Shown here one piece after another: positions 12,750 to 24,319 of a stretch of DNA of 64,000 nucleotides. The DNA is taken from positions 11,904,001 through 11,968,000 of the forward strand of contig CM041465.1 of NCBI GenBank assembly GCA_023213395.1, given 5' to 3'. Origin of the DNA: Cycas panzhihuaensis (Eukaryota; Cycadophyta). Numbering within the stretch: the stretch's first letter is position 1; each line of letters starts with the position of its first letter. Below the pieces are notes generated by a model. That model was not told the origin of the DNA. It made no database searches and saw only the letters and a program-made list of their open reading frames with translations. Both the position numbers and the translations under genes were made by a program.

Positions 12750-13180
12750 ATCTTAACCCTAGTAGGTTTCTAAAAGTACTAAATTTCTCTTTCCCAAGAG
12801 GTTTAGTGAGTATATCAGTAATTTAATCTTCTGACAGATAATGTCGAAGTTTGATTTCTTTATTCTGTACCTTTTCCCTAATAAAATGATGATGTACTTT
12901 GATATACTTTGTTCTGGCATGTAGAATAGGATTCTTCGTCATTTTTATGGTACTTTGATTGTCACAAAATATTCAAGTAGACATTGTTTATTCTTCTCCT
13001 AGTTCTTTTAGTAGTTGTTTAATCCATATCCCTTCACAACGTTATTTGAGCTTGTATTACATACATTGATGACAATACAACCGTTGACTATTTTTTACTA
13101 CTCCATGAGATTAAGGATTTTCCAAGGAAGAAACAATACCCTAATGTTGATTTTCTATCTGTTTTGTCTCCAGCCCAGTC
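12750..13180 (-). pseudogene. copia-2 RNase H remnant
   Basis: The RNase H frame begins in the DLDWAGDKxDRKST-type motif (about 13,160) and runs to SWSSKK near 13,088, where it meets a stop. Beyond that only scraps survive until an ILTKPLGKEKF motif near 12,800, the usual end of copia pol. The middle of the domain is frameshifted. The active site is unlikely to be functional. Confidence 0.75.
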
Positions 13181-14275
13181 TAAATCACAGAGACCTATTA
13201 ATTGTGTGTCGTTCTCTTTATCATATCTTAAGCCAAGATTCATGGTTCCCTTCAAGTAACGCAAGATTCTTTTTGTAGCATTCCAATATGGGATTTTAGG
13301 ATTTTCCATGAATATGGAGATCAACCCTACAGCGTATGATATGTCAGGTTGTGTGGCTGTGAGATAGATTAGGCTTCCAACTAATTGTCTGTATTGTGTG
13401 GCATTAATGGAAGCTGCATCTTGTTCTACAATCAACACAATCCCTATTTCCATTGGTGTACTAACACTATTACAATTCTCCATTCTAAACTTGGTCAATA
13501 AATTCTTTACATACTTTGTTTGTGAGAGAGTAATGGAAGAATTATTTTGTTTAACTTCTATTCCAAGGTAGTAATGCAACATTCCTAAATCCATCATTTC
13601 AAATACCTTTTCAAACTTATCTTTGATAGATGTTATTGAATTTTTGTCATCTCCAGTGATCAGCATGTCGTTCACATATACTACAACAATGGAGATAGAT
13701 CCTAAATTACCTTTTACATACAGAATATGATCAGATTCACATCGATGAAAACCATTTTCTATTAAGTATGAGTCTAATTTAACATACCAAGCTCTTGGAG
13801 CTTATTTAAGCCCATACAGTGCCTTCTTTAGTTTGCAAACCATATTTTCCTATCCTGCTTTTATGTATCCTTTTGGTTGATACATATATACCTCTTCCTG
13901 AAGGTCTCCATTCAAGAACACACTTTTGACGTCCATTTGATAGATTTCCCAACCTTTTTGGGCAGTAAGAGCAATCACTATTCTTACTGTGTTCAATTTT
14001 TCCACAGGTGAAAAAGTTTCTTTATAATCGATTCCTACTATTTGAGTATATCCTTTTGCTACCAATCTAGCTTTATTTTTTTCTACTTCTCCATTTGGCT
14101 TCTCTTTTATCTTGTATACACATTTACAGTTTACAATGGGTTTGTCTGCTGGAATTGGGATGAGGTCCCATGTCTTATTCTTTTGTATGGCTTCAATTTC
14201 AGCATCCATTGCAATTCTCCAATTTTGGAAACTACTGGCTTCTTTATAAGAGTTTGGTTCATTGGAACAAATCAA
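13088..14275 (-). pseudogene. copia-2 reverse transcriptase
   Basis: Two long minus-strand frames (13,088-13,675 and 13,850-14,275) and the bridge between them make a nearly complete copia RT. In order it has the W-x-x-A-M-D-x-E-I start, the KPNGEVEKxKARLVAKGYTQ block, the DVKSVFLNGDL motif, LYGLK, and the active-site block. The active site reads YVNDM where RTs have YVDD, so the first catalytic Asp of the pair is replaced by Asn. A stop separates LYGLK from APRAWY. Polymerase activity is therefore not expected. Confidence 0.9.
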
Positions 14276-14498
14276 AGCCTAAGGTTTCTGTGATCTTGTT
14301 CGATGTTCAAATATATCTCCTTTTATTTCTTCGAGAGTTTTAAGATACCACTTTAGTACCTTTTTTGAGGTGCATTCTTGTAACAAATTTTCTTCATCTC
14401 TGGAGTTAGAGTTCTTTGTCTGATTCGAGGTTGCAACTACTGGTTAGTTGCTTATCTGGATTCTCATTTTCTGAAGAATCTTCTCTTGTCTCAATTCT

Positions 14499-16135
14499 TT
14501 ATAAAGTTATATCTAACTTATCTTCCAACTGGTTAGGACATATATACGAATGATCTTCATCAATTTGTATTGCTGTATTAATATTTTCCTTTTTCTCATC
14601 AAAAATTACATCCCTGCTGACATAAAGCTTATCTATTTTTAGATCCATGCACTTGTAAGCTTTTGAATGGTGGCTATATCCAACCATTATGCATTTAATA
14701 CTTTTATTATCTAATTTGACTCTCTTCTTGTCTGGAATATGAACATAGGCCTTGCACCCAAATATTTTCAAATGGCTTACATCAGGTTTGTGTCCTGACC
14801 AAGCTTCTTCAGGAGTTATATTGTCTAAGGACTGAGTAGGGCTTTTGTTGATTAAATATACAGATGCATGTACAACTTTTGCCCAATATGTCTTTGCTAA
14901 ATCTTTACTATTTAGCATGCAATGGGCCATTTCTACAATTGTTCTATTCATTCTTTCTGCTACTCCATTAGATTGAGGTGTATATACGGACTTGTGAACT
15001 GTCTTTGAATTCCATGTGTTTTGTAGAAATGAATAAATTCATTAGACATAAACTCGCCACCTCTATCAGAACGAACATATTTGATCCTTTGACCACTTTC
15101 CAATTCACTTGTAGCTTTAAATTCTTTAAAATATCTAAATGTTTCTAATTTACTAGATAGAAAGTACACCCAAACTTTTCTGGAAAAATCATCAATGAAG
15201 GTCAAGAAATACCTTGATCCATTTGTCGAGATGGGCGAAAAAGAACCACATAGATCAATGTGTATTAATTCCAATTTGCATTGTGCATGCCATGTACTCT
15301 TTGAAAATGGAGTTCTGTGTTGCTTTCCCATCATATAACTTTCACATATAAAATGGTTAAATGAGATATTTGGCAAACCATTCACCATGTTATATTTTTT
15401 TAATCTTTCTAATATATCATGAGAGATATAACCATACTTCAAATGCCAAGTTTCATTATTATCAGTGCTATCTACAGCAAAAGCTTTTACATCAGAAATC
15501 ATTTTGGTGAGGCCTTTGTCAGGCATTATAGGAGTTGAAAGGAGTTTATACAACCTATTGCATTTTTCTCCTTTAGCTATAACTGTCCCATTTCTTTTCA
15601 TATCAAGAATATAACAATATCCATGTTCATCGAATATTGTTCTTAACTTTTTATCACTCAATTGTGAAACTGACAGAAGATTCTTTTTAATTCCAGGTAC
15701 AAAAAAGACATTGCCAATACATTGAATCTTTTCGTCGATGCATATGGCGATTTGCCCTATTCCCCTTATGTGTAAGGGAAAATTATCTCCTAGCTCAACA
15801 GAAGTGTTGTATTCATAGGGTTTGATGATTTCAAACCATTCTTTGACTCCTGTCATGTGATGTGAGGCACCTAAGTCTATATACCAGTTTTCTGTTGCAC
15901 TTGCATTTCTTTGCCGGGGCTCTGATAAAGGCAGTTTCAATTTCTTCTTCTGGTATGTCCTTTTCTTTGCTATAATTTCCAAATACCTGCTATTTTCCTT
16001 TTTGTAATTCTTCATGTTTCTGGTAGCACTGATAGGGGTAATGATCTGTTTAGCCACAGTGATAATAAATATCAAAATCTCTACAATTACTTGAGAAGTG
16101 ACCTGGTTTTCCGCAATTAAAAGATACTCTTGCAT
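14499..16135 (-). pseudogene. copia-2 protease-integrase
   Basis: Minus-strand frames at 14,960-16,135 and 14,499-14,951. In order: protease with DLGASHHM near 15,860 (DSGAS with the Ser changed); GAG-preintegrase with WHLKYGYIS and a CESYMMGKQ motif near 15,340-15,440; integrase core with HIDLCG near 15,250 and the SDRGGEF catalytic Asp near 15,060; and the downstream copia block with FGCKAYVHIP and SRDVIFDE near 14,600-14,750. One frame break at about 14,955 separates the halves. A loss around the catalytic Glu is likely at the break. Confidence 0.9.
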
Positions 16136-16150
16136 CTCGACGTGGATTGT
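16060..16150 (-). pseudogene. copia-2 gag zinc-knuckle region
   Basis: In a frame different from the protease frame, the minus strand reads two CCHC-like knuckles (NCGKPGHFSSNC and YYHCGxTDHYPYQC). Each lacks one position because of substitutions or a frameshift. Two knuckles between gag and protease fit copia gag. Confidence 0.6.
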
Positions 16151-16316
16151 TGTTCATTCTTCCTTGTCCTCTTCCTTCTGTCCAACATCCCTTGTGACTT
16201 GCTAGTGTTCTTCCTCTTGATCTGGGATTAACTTGTCGTCTTCTTCTGCCTCCTATCTGAAGTTTTAAAATGAGAGCATCTTTAATTTCTGACTCTTCTT
16301 TGTACCTTTGATTTCT

Positions 16317-16883
16317 CTACTCTTGTGCATACATATGTCCTGTCAAAGTATCAAAAGACATTGTGGCAGTATGTCCTCCTCCTGTCAACATATTCACCAT
16401 GTTATCAAAGGACTTTAGAAGTTTAGTAAGTACCAGATGAATTAATTCTGTGTCTGTTAACTTCTCTCCTATTATGAGAAGAGTAGTTTTAATGCTAGTT
16501 AACTTAGTTAAGAAATCTGACATAGTTGGTCCCTCTCTCATTTTCAATTTATAAAGCTCTTCTCTTAATGCCACAATTCTGGCTTCATTTTTCCTGCTAA
16601 ACATTGAAGTCATAACTTCCCATATTTCATTTGTATTTTCTAGGCCATCTACATAAACTAGTAATGAGTAAGAAATCGAGAGTTTGAGGACTGACACAGC
16701 AACATTATTCCTTTCCTCCCAGCTAGTCAAATTTGTTGCATTGATAGGCTGTTTTTCATCCCCAGTAGTGATTTTCCAGGCCCATTTTGCTCTCAACAGT
16801 CATTCAATCTTGATTTTCTAGACACTAAAGTTCATTTCAGTAAGTTTCTCACTTTTATTCAGTGAACCAGTAGAGGAGGCCAT
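16317..16883 (-). pseudogene. copia-2 gag
   Basis: The minus-strand gag start is probably the Met whose codon lies at 16,881-16,883 (protein start MASSTGSLNKSE). A stop near residue 28 precedes the long frame 16,317-16,796. The body has the copia gag pattern W-x-M-x-x-x-F, LRExLYxLKMxEGxTMSDFLxKL, with a terminal helix. It forms the capsid of the virus-like particle in related elements. Confidence 0.85.
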
Positions 16884-16973
16884 TATTAAGGGCAATTGGA
16901 AACAAAAAAACTGAATTTAATTATCTATATGGCCTATTGTATAGAATTCCATATGGTACTGAAGTTGTACCAC

Positions 16974-18375
16974 GTGGATACCCCTCCCGCTGACGTGGTT
17001 GAAGCTATTAGCGAGTGCTTTTGAGCGGCTTGTCTTTAATCGTGTCCTAGGTGGTTTGAAGATGTTTTGCATGGTGGAACGACTTCTTCATCCGCTCCTA
17101 TACCACCTTCTTCATCTGCACCTGCGCCTCCCATAATGAGCAACCCTTTCGTGCCTGCACATTCATCCCACTCCATTTCTACACCTACTTTAGGGATGAA
17201 TGTTGTACCTTCTATCCCCCATCATAGTCCTAGTTCTTTGGGACCCTCTCATGGTATGTCTTTCTCCCAGCTGGGGGTTAGTATACCTTTTCCTAGTCAA
17301 GCTAATATGCCACCTCCCAATGTGGTGCATACATTCCCTGGTAGGCCTAGAGGTCCTACTAACTCTTCAACCACTAGTCATGTAGGATCTGCTCCCACAT
17401 ATCCTCAAAACCAACCTAGTGGTTCTTCTCTTTATATACCCCTAGGTTATACCTTTCAACCTTGGGGACAGGGTAAAGGGAACCACCTCCCAGCTTATAG
17501 GGTCGACCTACTACATCCATATGGGATTACACCACCTACGAGTGGCCCATATAGATAGAACCTGGTCCCATACCCTTCTTTTCTACTACCTAGTGTGACC
17601 TCTTACGCTGCGTTTTTGCAAGGGACCCCATTTTCCTTTTAAGGTGCTTACCCTTAAGTCCCTTTATAGTAAGGGGCACTTCCTCAAGGAGGGATGGGTT
17701 TGCTACCCCCATCCATTCCTTGTTCATTACCTCCCACATCGTTTGTTGATCCTACGGTTCAGGCAAGGGCACGTCCCTTTATGGATTACCGATCGACACC
17801 ATTATCTGTTGAGGCGTTAAGAACTAATCTGCTATCTCATCCTCCCGAAGTTCCTAAATTTGACGGAACTTCATCGCAAGACCCAGCAGAGCATGTTCGT
17901 AGTTTCTCTATGGCATGTATTGATTACTGGGCCTATGACCATATTCTAATGAAATTATTCCCACGATCTCTATAAGGCAATGCCCTTAAATGGTTTTATC
18001 GCCTTCTAGCTTATTCCATTTTCTCGTTCTAGCAACTCGTGGATGAGTTCATCAATTATTTTGATGTTGCTCGCCCATTCGAAAGTGGAATGAAATCCCT
18101 CCTATTGCTCAAACAAGGTCATAATGAGATGAACCATGACTTTGTGTGGTGATTTCATGACCTTCTTTATTCCACTAAGGCTACTTTGCCCAAGGAGTTG
18201 AAGAGGGATCTCTTCATTAATGCACTTCACCTTGAAGTCCACGTAGAAGTCCTTAAGATGGGGACGACTACATGCGACTCCACTATTACAAAGTGCTTAG
18301 TGCTTGAGGCTATTGAGATCCAGGCTGGACTCAAGAAGCCTCTCAAGCCCTCACAGCGATGTGAGGCACCACCTC
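16974..18375 (+). pseudogene. Tat-1 gag (partial)
   Basis: Plus-strand frames at 17,067-17,558, 17,694-17,975 and 18,186-18,413 give a Pro/Ser-rich N-terminal region. The retrotransposon gag core follows: PKFDGTSSQDPAEHV, then the WF, FxxxFxxYFDV and LPKELKRDLFINAL blocks. The same protein is read on the minus strand of Tat-2 at 30,430-32,197. Compared with Tat-2 the first 100 or so residues are missing because of the copia-2 junction, and stops separate the frames. Gag similarity ends at about 18,376, where the Tat-2 LTR starts. Confidence 0.88.
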
Positions 18376-20472
18376 TGGACATGCGTCTACGGGATAACTA
18401 CCTACCTAAATAGGAATAGTAAGAGCGGTTCGTAATATGATCGAGAAAGGGACCTATAAGTAAGGCATGTACCATGTAGGGTGCCCCGTGTGCCGCAAAG
18501 GCAAGTTCGTGACTGCAATGGAATATAGCTACCAAAGGGTGATCCCCCCACTTCGAACAAGAGGTGAGGAGGTGTAGGGTTAGCCTGGGTTGACCTAAGG
18601 GAAGGATCCTCCCACCCTTGGATGGCCTAAGGGAAGGAGAGGAACCTTTAAGGGTTTCCCTAGAGCAATGGGAAACAAAGAAGGATAGGCAAGCAGGTAG
18701 CCTAAGGACGGGGTCAAAGTATGCCTAAGCAACCTAACCAAATACACAAATGATAAAGAGGGAAGGAAGCTCACACGGCAAAAGGAGGGAAAGGGTGAAA
18801 GGGAAGGTTTCCCAAGACCTTTTCTTATGGCTAAAGAAGATGCATGCAACAAAGTAAATAAAGCATGAACCAAAAGTAAAGTTGATTCTTTTCTATTTCC
18901 AGTGAGTTAATTACTACTTATATAAAGGAAATTCAAAAGGAAAAGGTGATATAGTGGAGCAAAAATGTGTACCTAGAATGGAGGCGTGTCATGATGGTGG
19001 CGCTCCCAAGGGGCACCCACAACTACTCCACAAGGTGCGGCGATCGTGAAACGTCGCGACGGATCGGAACGAGGGGCTGCCTTACCTTCCCCGGAAAAAT
19101 ACTAAAGTACAAAACCAAGGAAAGAAAGAGACCAAATACTAGCAATAAATGGAGTATGAAAGTACAACATGCATGGAAGCACTTACCGGCAAAGGGATGA
19201 ATGGAGAAAGGTCCTTTGCGCTTTCTGAACACTTACAAGTAAATGGCAACCTCTACTTTTCTGGAGAAAGGGTACTAACATGCAATGGCAAGATCCTAAC
19301 AATACAAGTCTATACAAAACAAATATAAACTTAATCACGTATATGTTAGCATCAACACAATGATGATAATATGTAAAGGAGGACAACCAAAGCAAATGGA
19401 AAGTAACCAGTAAGCCTCAGAGTGGTCCATCTCCCGCAAAGAACAACCCCAACCTCCCCCAAAAACCACAAGGCAGTGAGGGTGAGGCTAAGAAAGATGG
19501 CTGGAAAACAATAGCAAGAGAGTTGAAAGGAGCCAAATAAGACCTACGGCAAGCCGGGGTGCTATGAAAAGCAAACTGGGCTGCCGAGAAAAGAGTTGGG
19601 CAAAGAACAAGCAGTCGGGAGTTACGTGAGTTGCATGGACCTAAGCATAAGCCCTCAAACCAGCATTGCAATGTGTGACAACACTGATTTTAGCAGCTAA
19701 GGAAGGCCCAACAAACCCTTGTTTAAGTACTAAGGATAGCACGAGGTAAGAGGGAAGGTTTGGGGGGCTAAAAGCCACTCGAGGAGCATGGAAGGTGGCA
19801 TGAATCCACCCAGCTCTCTCCCAAACCCTATGTAACCCCTCTTTGCCACTGCCTTGAGCAACAAATGCAGGCAAGGAGGCACTAATAAAAGGAGTAAAAT
19901 AGTCAAATACAAAAGGGAAAACAACCTTCACAAACCCAAGCAAGAGGACAAGCAAGCTAAGGCATCAATTGAATAGGAAAATAACTCAAATCAATGAATA
20001 CCTAAGAAGAGGAGGTAAGGCTCTTGCCTCAGTCAAGGGCTGGTAAGGAGAGGCTGAGAAATTAGCCCAAAAACTATGGTGTAGAAGGTTTGGAACCCTA
20101 CTAATGGAGTTGGAGGAAGAACTCCTATACTTGGAATGCTGATGGTCGCCTGTAAGAATCACCGAGATCTCTCCAAAGGGGCCCTCTCTAAGGTGTGTGA
20201 AGGGCTAGGAAGATGTCCTAGCTATACTAAAGGAGAGCTGGGCGCTGGAGGAGAGGCGCAGTCCCAGAAAGAGTAGGGCAAGAGAGAGAATAGCAGAGCA
20301 CATAGTGGTTTCCTTGAGGAGCAATCCAAAAAGTGAGCAAAAAGTTCTAAAAAATGAGTAAATGATGACTTAAATACCCAACCCAAACCCTAAAATAAGT
20401 GATTAGGGCATGGCTGGCAGTGAGTTAAGTCATGAGACACGTGGCAGTTTTACAATAAATGCGAAATTACCA
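18376..20472 (-). repeat. Tat-2 3' LTR
   Basis: About 2,097 bp. It matches 32,371-34,378 in direct orientation from TGGAC/TGGAT at the left edge to about 20,382. The remaining 90 bp to the CCA at 20,472 have no counterpart in the truncated 5' LTR; I placed this end by its similarity to the Tat-1 LTR start (TGG-NNATTCTCGC-like). Minus-strand TATTTAAG near 20,370 is a possible TATA box. Confidence 0.82.
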
Positions 20473-21300
20473 TGGCGAATTTAAAAAAAATAAATTAGAA
20501 CAGTCATACCGCCACAAAATCTGCGGTACCGTGGATTTTCTGGTGGTACCGTGAAAATCACGACCAGATTTACAGGAGGTAAAACCAGCCCGGCTAGCCA
20601 GCCCAGTCATGGATGATGACAAAAAAGGCCAATGGAGGGCTGAGACACCTACCCGAGGGTAAACAAGCCAACAAACGGGTCCAAGAAGGGTAAAAATAGG
20701 ATTCAATGATGTGGCAAGTTAACCAAATAATGACGGGTCATCATACAGGCAGAGGTGGCGCAAGCCAAGTGGATTTTGGAGTGAGGAGGGCAGAATGCGG
20801 GAAGTGGAATGGCCACTAGGGTGCCACACTTGCTAGGAGTGTGCCCCTGTTATAGTCATCATAGGTTGAATAAGTGTAGACGAAGATAAAATTGTCTACA
20901 AGGCCACAAATATGCAAACATGCAAGTAAACACTTATCAAAAGAAAGCGATGATAAGGCGAGAAACATACCTGCACTTACCTAAGTCGGCAATTCCGTAT
21001 CCATTCCCAGAGCCGGGAAACACCGCCTCGGCAAGAGAGCCTCGCCGCCTAAGCTCGGTGTGATAGCGAATCCGGCAACACAAATTGCCAAGAGTATATG
21101 TGTATATAGATATATCAATCAAGATCATAACTGTAGGCAAGGGTGCCAGTAAGTGTCATGGTGGAACACGTGGATACGAAAGTGGGTGGAGACAACATAG
21201 GGGCTACCTATGAGCCACCTGGGAACTGACTGGAAGAACAAGAAAGGCGAAGGGGCTGCCCCCACCACAAAAGATGCAGAAGGACGTGCATAATCAAGTA
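20473..21300. other. Tat-2 3' noncoding segment
   Basis: Lies between the 3' LTR and the RNase H frame. No domain is recognisable. The equivalent Tat-1 stretch (about 39,190-40,119) is alignable only in patches. It contains the palindromic GGTACC cluster at 20,516-20,559. Confidence 0.5.
20516..20559. repeat. GGTACC palindrome cluster, Tat-2 site 1
   Basis: Two overlapping imperfect palindromes. The first (20,516-20,539) has AAAAT and ATTTT arms around GGTACC. The second (20,534-20,559) has GATTTTC and GAAAATC arms around another GGTACC. A related palindrome lies at 22,806-22,827 in the antisense-gene leader. Confidence 0.7.
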
Positions 21301-21940
21301 AAAGAGTAAGCATAGTGGGTAGTCGCCATAGTTTAACCTCATTAGTGGTTAGGTTTTGGAGGTGCAAACAGGTCACAAAGCAAAGTGTAAGACGACCTGG
21401 GGCTTGGGCGACAGGGCAACCATACAAGCCTCAGGGACGGTCAGCAAGGAGAGGAAGGCGATGCTCAAGAATGAGGTGAACGAGACTATCTGCCTTAGTG
21501 TTGAGGGCCCGAGGGATATGCTAGATATCGACGGAAGAGAAGTAAGCTAGGAGAGATCTGGCAATGGAAGCAAGAGTCCTCAAGTGAGGGCATTGCACCT
21601 GGTAGACCTGGGTGAGATGAGACACCATAACTTGAGAGTCGCAAAGCAAAACGATGGATCCGTGATGGAAACGAAGAGCATCAGTAAGGGCTTCAATCAT
21701 AGCTATATATTCAGCTTTATTGTTAGTAGCCTTTGGGAGGAAGATCCCAGAGCAGAGGAGATTGTGTCCAGAAGGGCTACGGAGAATCCATGCATCAGCA
21801 AAAGGTCCAGGGTTACTACAGCCACAAGAAAGATATAGATGGACATGGGTGACACAGAAGTCCTGGTAGATAATAAATAATAAAAGCAATACTTGAAAGG
21901 CAAGCAAAAAGTAGCCGTGAAGGGTAGGAGGACCTAGCAA
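21300..21940 (-). pseudogene. Tat-2 separate RNase H (archaeal-type, aRNH-like)
   Basis: Minus-strand frame (main part 21,521-21,940). It has a NPGP-like strand, GIFLPKATNNKAEYIAMIEAL, LLCDSQ and, after one stop, HIPRALNTKADSL. This is the order and spacing of an RNase HI fold whose ATNNxAEY helix resembles archaeal-type RNase H. Catalytic positions: Glu (AEY), Asp (CDSQ) and Asp (KADS) are present. The first Asp (TDG in the family; Asp seen in the Tat-1 copy) is replaced by Cys/Gly residues here. It would degrade the RNA strand of the replication hybrid. It lies about 3.6 kb beyond integrase, past an antisense gene, instead of inside pol. Confidence 0.72.
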
Positions 21941-22356
21941 TAAGGCTACCGAGGGTGACAGCAGGTAGTCCGATCACCATCAAAGAGTGGTCAGAGGAAA
22001 AGAGCGTCTTGGGGCACCAAAGGGTCACTTCGGAAAGCGAAACATGCCCCCAGGCATGGGAGCATTCCCATTGGGGACCCCAAGAGCGAGAAAGGACTGC
22101 AGAAGTGAGTCCAGGGTGACAAAACAAGCTAAACAAGTATAAACTCGGGCATGCACGGGAGTGGCATGCAAAAAGAGAAAAGGCCTAGGGAAAAGTGCAA
22201 AATGAGGCACCATAAATGCACTGCGAGAAGGCGTAAAAAGGGCGGCAAGAGAGCACAATGGGTAACAGGGCTAGAAGGCAAAGGCAATCAGGGAAACAAG
22301 ATGGTCCCAACAATGTCATGAGACAAAAATGGAAGAAGTGCTTGTAGAGCCCCACC

Positions 22357-22364
22357 TATATAAG
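22357..22364 (+). promoter_or_regulatory. TATA box of Tat-2 antisense gene
   Basis: TATATAAG, conserved at the same place in Tat-1 (38,140-38,147, minus). A conserved inverted repeat GAAAATG/CATTTTC (22,377-22,394; Tat-1 38,111-38,129) sits where transcription should start. Confidence 0.65.
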
Positions 22365-22805
22365 GGAAATCAAATAGAAAATGGATTCATTTTCACCGAC
22401 TCTCATGAGAAACCAGAGCCATTCCCTTATGCAGCAGAGTGCCACCCAACTTCAGAGGCACATAGGGAGAGATCAGACCATTGGATCATAGAGTGGAGAG
22501 AGCCAGCGGGATCGGTAGGACGAGATGGCGATAGCAAGACCAGATCCAGTGAGTGGATGTCACTAAACCCAACCCATTTCGAAGTTTAAATTTCATTGGT
22601 TTTTGATAGTTTTTATGCGATTCTAGTGCCCCTTATGGGTAACCAGAGGCTTCTCGGAGTCTGAATCAGACCCAGAAAGAGGCGGGGACCTGGGCATTAG
22701 GGAGCCCGGGTCCCGATGGGCCCCACGGGGTCCACTAGAAGAAATTTTTTGGTTTTTCAGGGTAGAAATCCCCCCTTTTGGGAGATCACCATTCATACCG
22801 CGGCA

Positions 22806-22827
22806 ATGATCGTGGTACCGCGATCAT
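22806..22827. repeat. GGTACC palindrome, Tat-2 site 2
   Basis: 22-bp palindrome, ATGATCG and CGATCAT arms around T-GGTACC-G with one mismatched pair. It is preceded by TCATACCGC, the same block that precedes site 1 at 20,505. It lies in the antisense-gene leader. Confidence 0.7.
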
Positions 22828-22960
22828 TCATGGACTCGATCATCATGGATTCGACTGAACTTAGCTGCATTACTAAGTTCATGCAGACTAAGACAACAAA
22901 GGAGAAAAAAGATATAAGGGCCAAAAGAGCACAAATCTCGCATGAGAGAGTTAAGAGAGG

Positions 22961-23017
22961 GTAAGGAGTGCTGATAACTGACATGAAGCTAACTTTGGTC
23001 ATTTTTGATGTGGACAG
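22961..23017 (+). other. Candidate intron 1 of Tat-2 antisense gene
   Basis: Donor GTAAGG and acceptor GGACAG. The acceptor side is conserved in Tat-1 (CGCAG then GCTGT). At 57 nt it is short for a plant intron, and an upstream donor is possible. Confidence 0.45.
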
Positions 23018-24199
23018 GCTGTCATTGCGGTGGATAACTGCGACAACGTAGGTATGGCCACGTTGAGTTGCATGGAGATGGCATCACAGGAGGATAGGGA
23101 GATCCTGCAGAGGTGTGGCCTATACGAGGCCCTCAAGACACCTCAGTATACATTAGATCAGAGGTTGCTGGTCGACATTGTATCCCATTGGGATATGAGG
23201 AGACATGTATTCCACTTACCTCAGGTAGGTGACGTGACGGTTTCGCCGAGGGACATACTATGACACCGGGAGTACCGGCAATAGGGAGGCGGTGAGATCG
23301 GGACACCGCCAGCATCGAGGCAAAGACATGGGGAGGTAGCCCTGTTCTTCACAGGAGAAGATAGGTGGGAGTGGAGGGGAGCTTCCCTTTAGACCATACT
23401 GATGTCAGGGATTCCTCAGGTGAGGAAGTTGGTTATACTGTGCATTCTATTCCAGATTTCCCAGAAACAGAACTATAGGGAGATACCGGGTGGCTGGTTG
23501 GATGCAGTATGCCACTGCGAAGTCGGTGAGAGGATGGACTAGGCGACCCTGATAGCGGCGAACCTTGTCGCCCAACTAGACACCATTAGGATGACTAGCA
23601 GAGGTGGGTTGTCATATAGTACAATGCTGCAGTGTTGGTTTTTTGATCATTTTGCAGTAGTGGCACCAATGGGGGGACCACACCCCATCACAGAGCAAGC
23701 CCTGATGGTCCATAGGTGGCAGATTCAGTTGAGAGGGACAGAGGACCGGGCCCATGTCCGACGATCGATGGAGGTGACATCATTAGACCTTCCCCGAAGG
23801 AGCAGAGTCCTATAGGACGGTGAGGTGGGACAGTGATGACGAGGCAGGCGGGGCAAGAGCGCCTGCAGGCGATGATGATGGAGATGATGGAGGAGATGGG
23901 GCTAGCCTGTCATGACCTATAGGAGAGGTAAGCCTCGTGTGACTGTAGGAGGCGTAGAGGGTCCATTTGGGGCTGCCAGAGGAGAGGTAGACCCATCACG
24001 AGTGCAGGATGAGAGCAGGGGGCCCATGACCAGGGCCCGTAGGCTACGAATCGTGAGGGGATCTGGAGGGATGAGAGTTGAGCCCCTGCGAGGAGGGAGG
24101 CCCGGGCAGAGGAGGTGCTTGAGGATGAGGCACCCGCAGCTGGCGGAGAGCCAGGAGGGGAGGATGTCACATGAGGAGAGGAGCCAGCAGCCGTGGCAG

Positions 24200-24319
24200 G
24201 TGAGGCCTAACCATTTCCTTAGTCATTTGGCATCCAGATAGATATTTGGTTTGGTTTGATCAGGGTATATGGTGAGATATATTCTGACACATGGCATGTT
24301 GTATTGGCAGGTGCAGTAG
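24200..24319 (+). other. Candidate intron 2 of Tat-2 antisense gene
   Basis: Donor GTGAGG after GGCAG, acceptor GCAGTAG; 120 nt. The Tat-1 copy (36,202-36,321, minus) has donor GTGAGAC and acceptor TATGGTAG, also 120 nt. A nearer acceptor at 24,310 is an alternative. Confidence 0.55.

Larger units (their letters stand above)
12489..16965 (-). mobile_element. copia-2: Ty1/copia element, 5' LTR lost
   Basis: Minus-strand copia inserted in the Tat-1 leader/gag. It holds a 3' LTR, RNase H, RT, integrase, protease and gag in the expected order, and it is the best preserved copia pol in the window. The gag start (about 16,883) and a short leader are present, but no second copy of the 228-bp LTR follows. 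Tat-1 resumes at about 16,974 well inside its gag compared with Tat-2. One deletion probably removed the copia 5' LTR together with about 0.4-0.5 kb of Tat-1. Confidence 0.88.

Noticed and set aside
19183-19955. Overlapping minus-strand frames rich in Leu/Phe, resembling membrane proteins
   Set aside because: They lie inside the Tat-2 LTR, recur damaged in the other LTR (33,217-33,948), and show no domain. Chance frames in a pyrimidine-rich strand.
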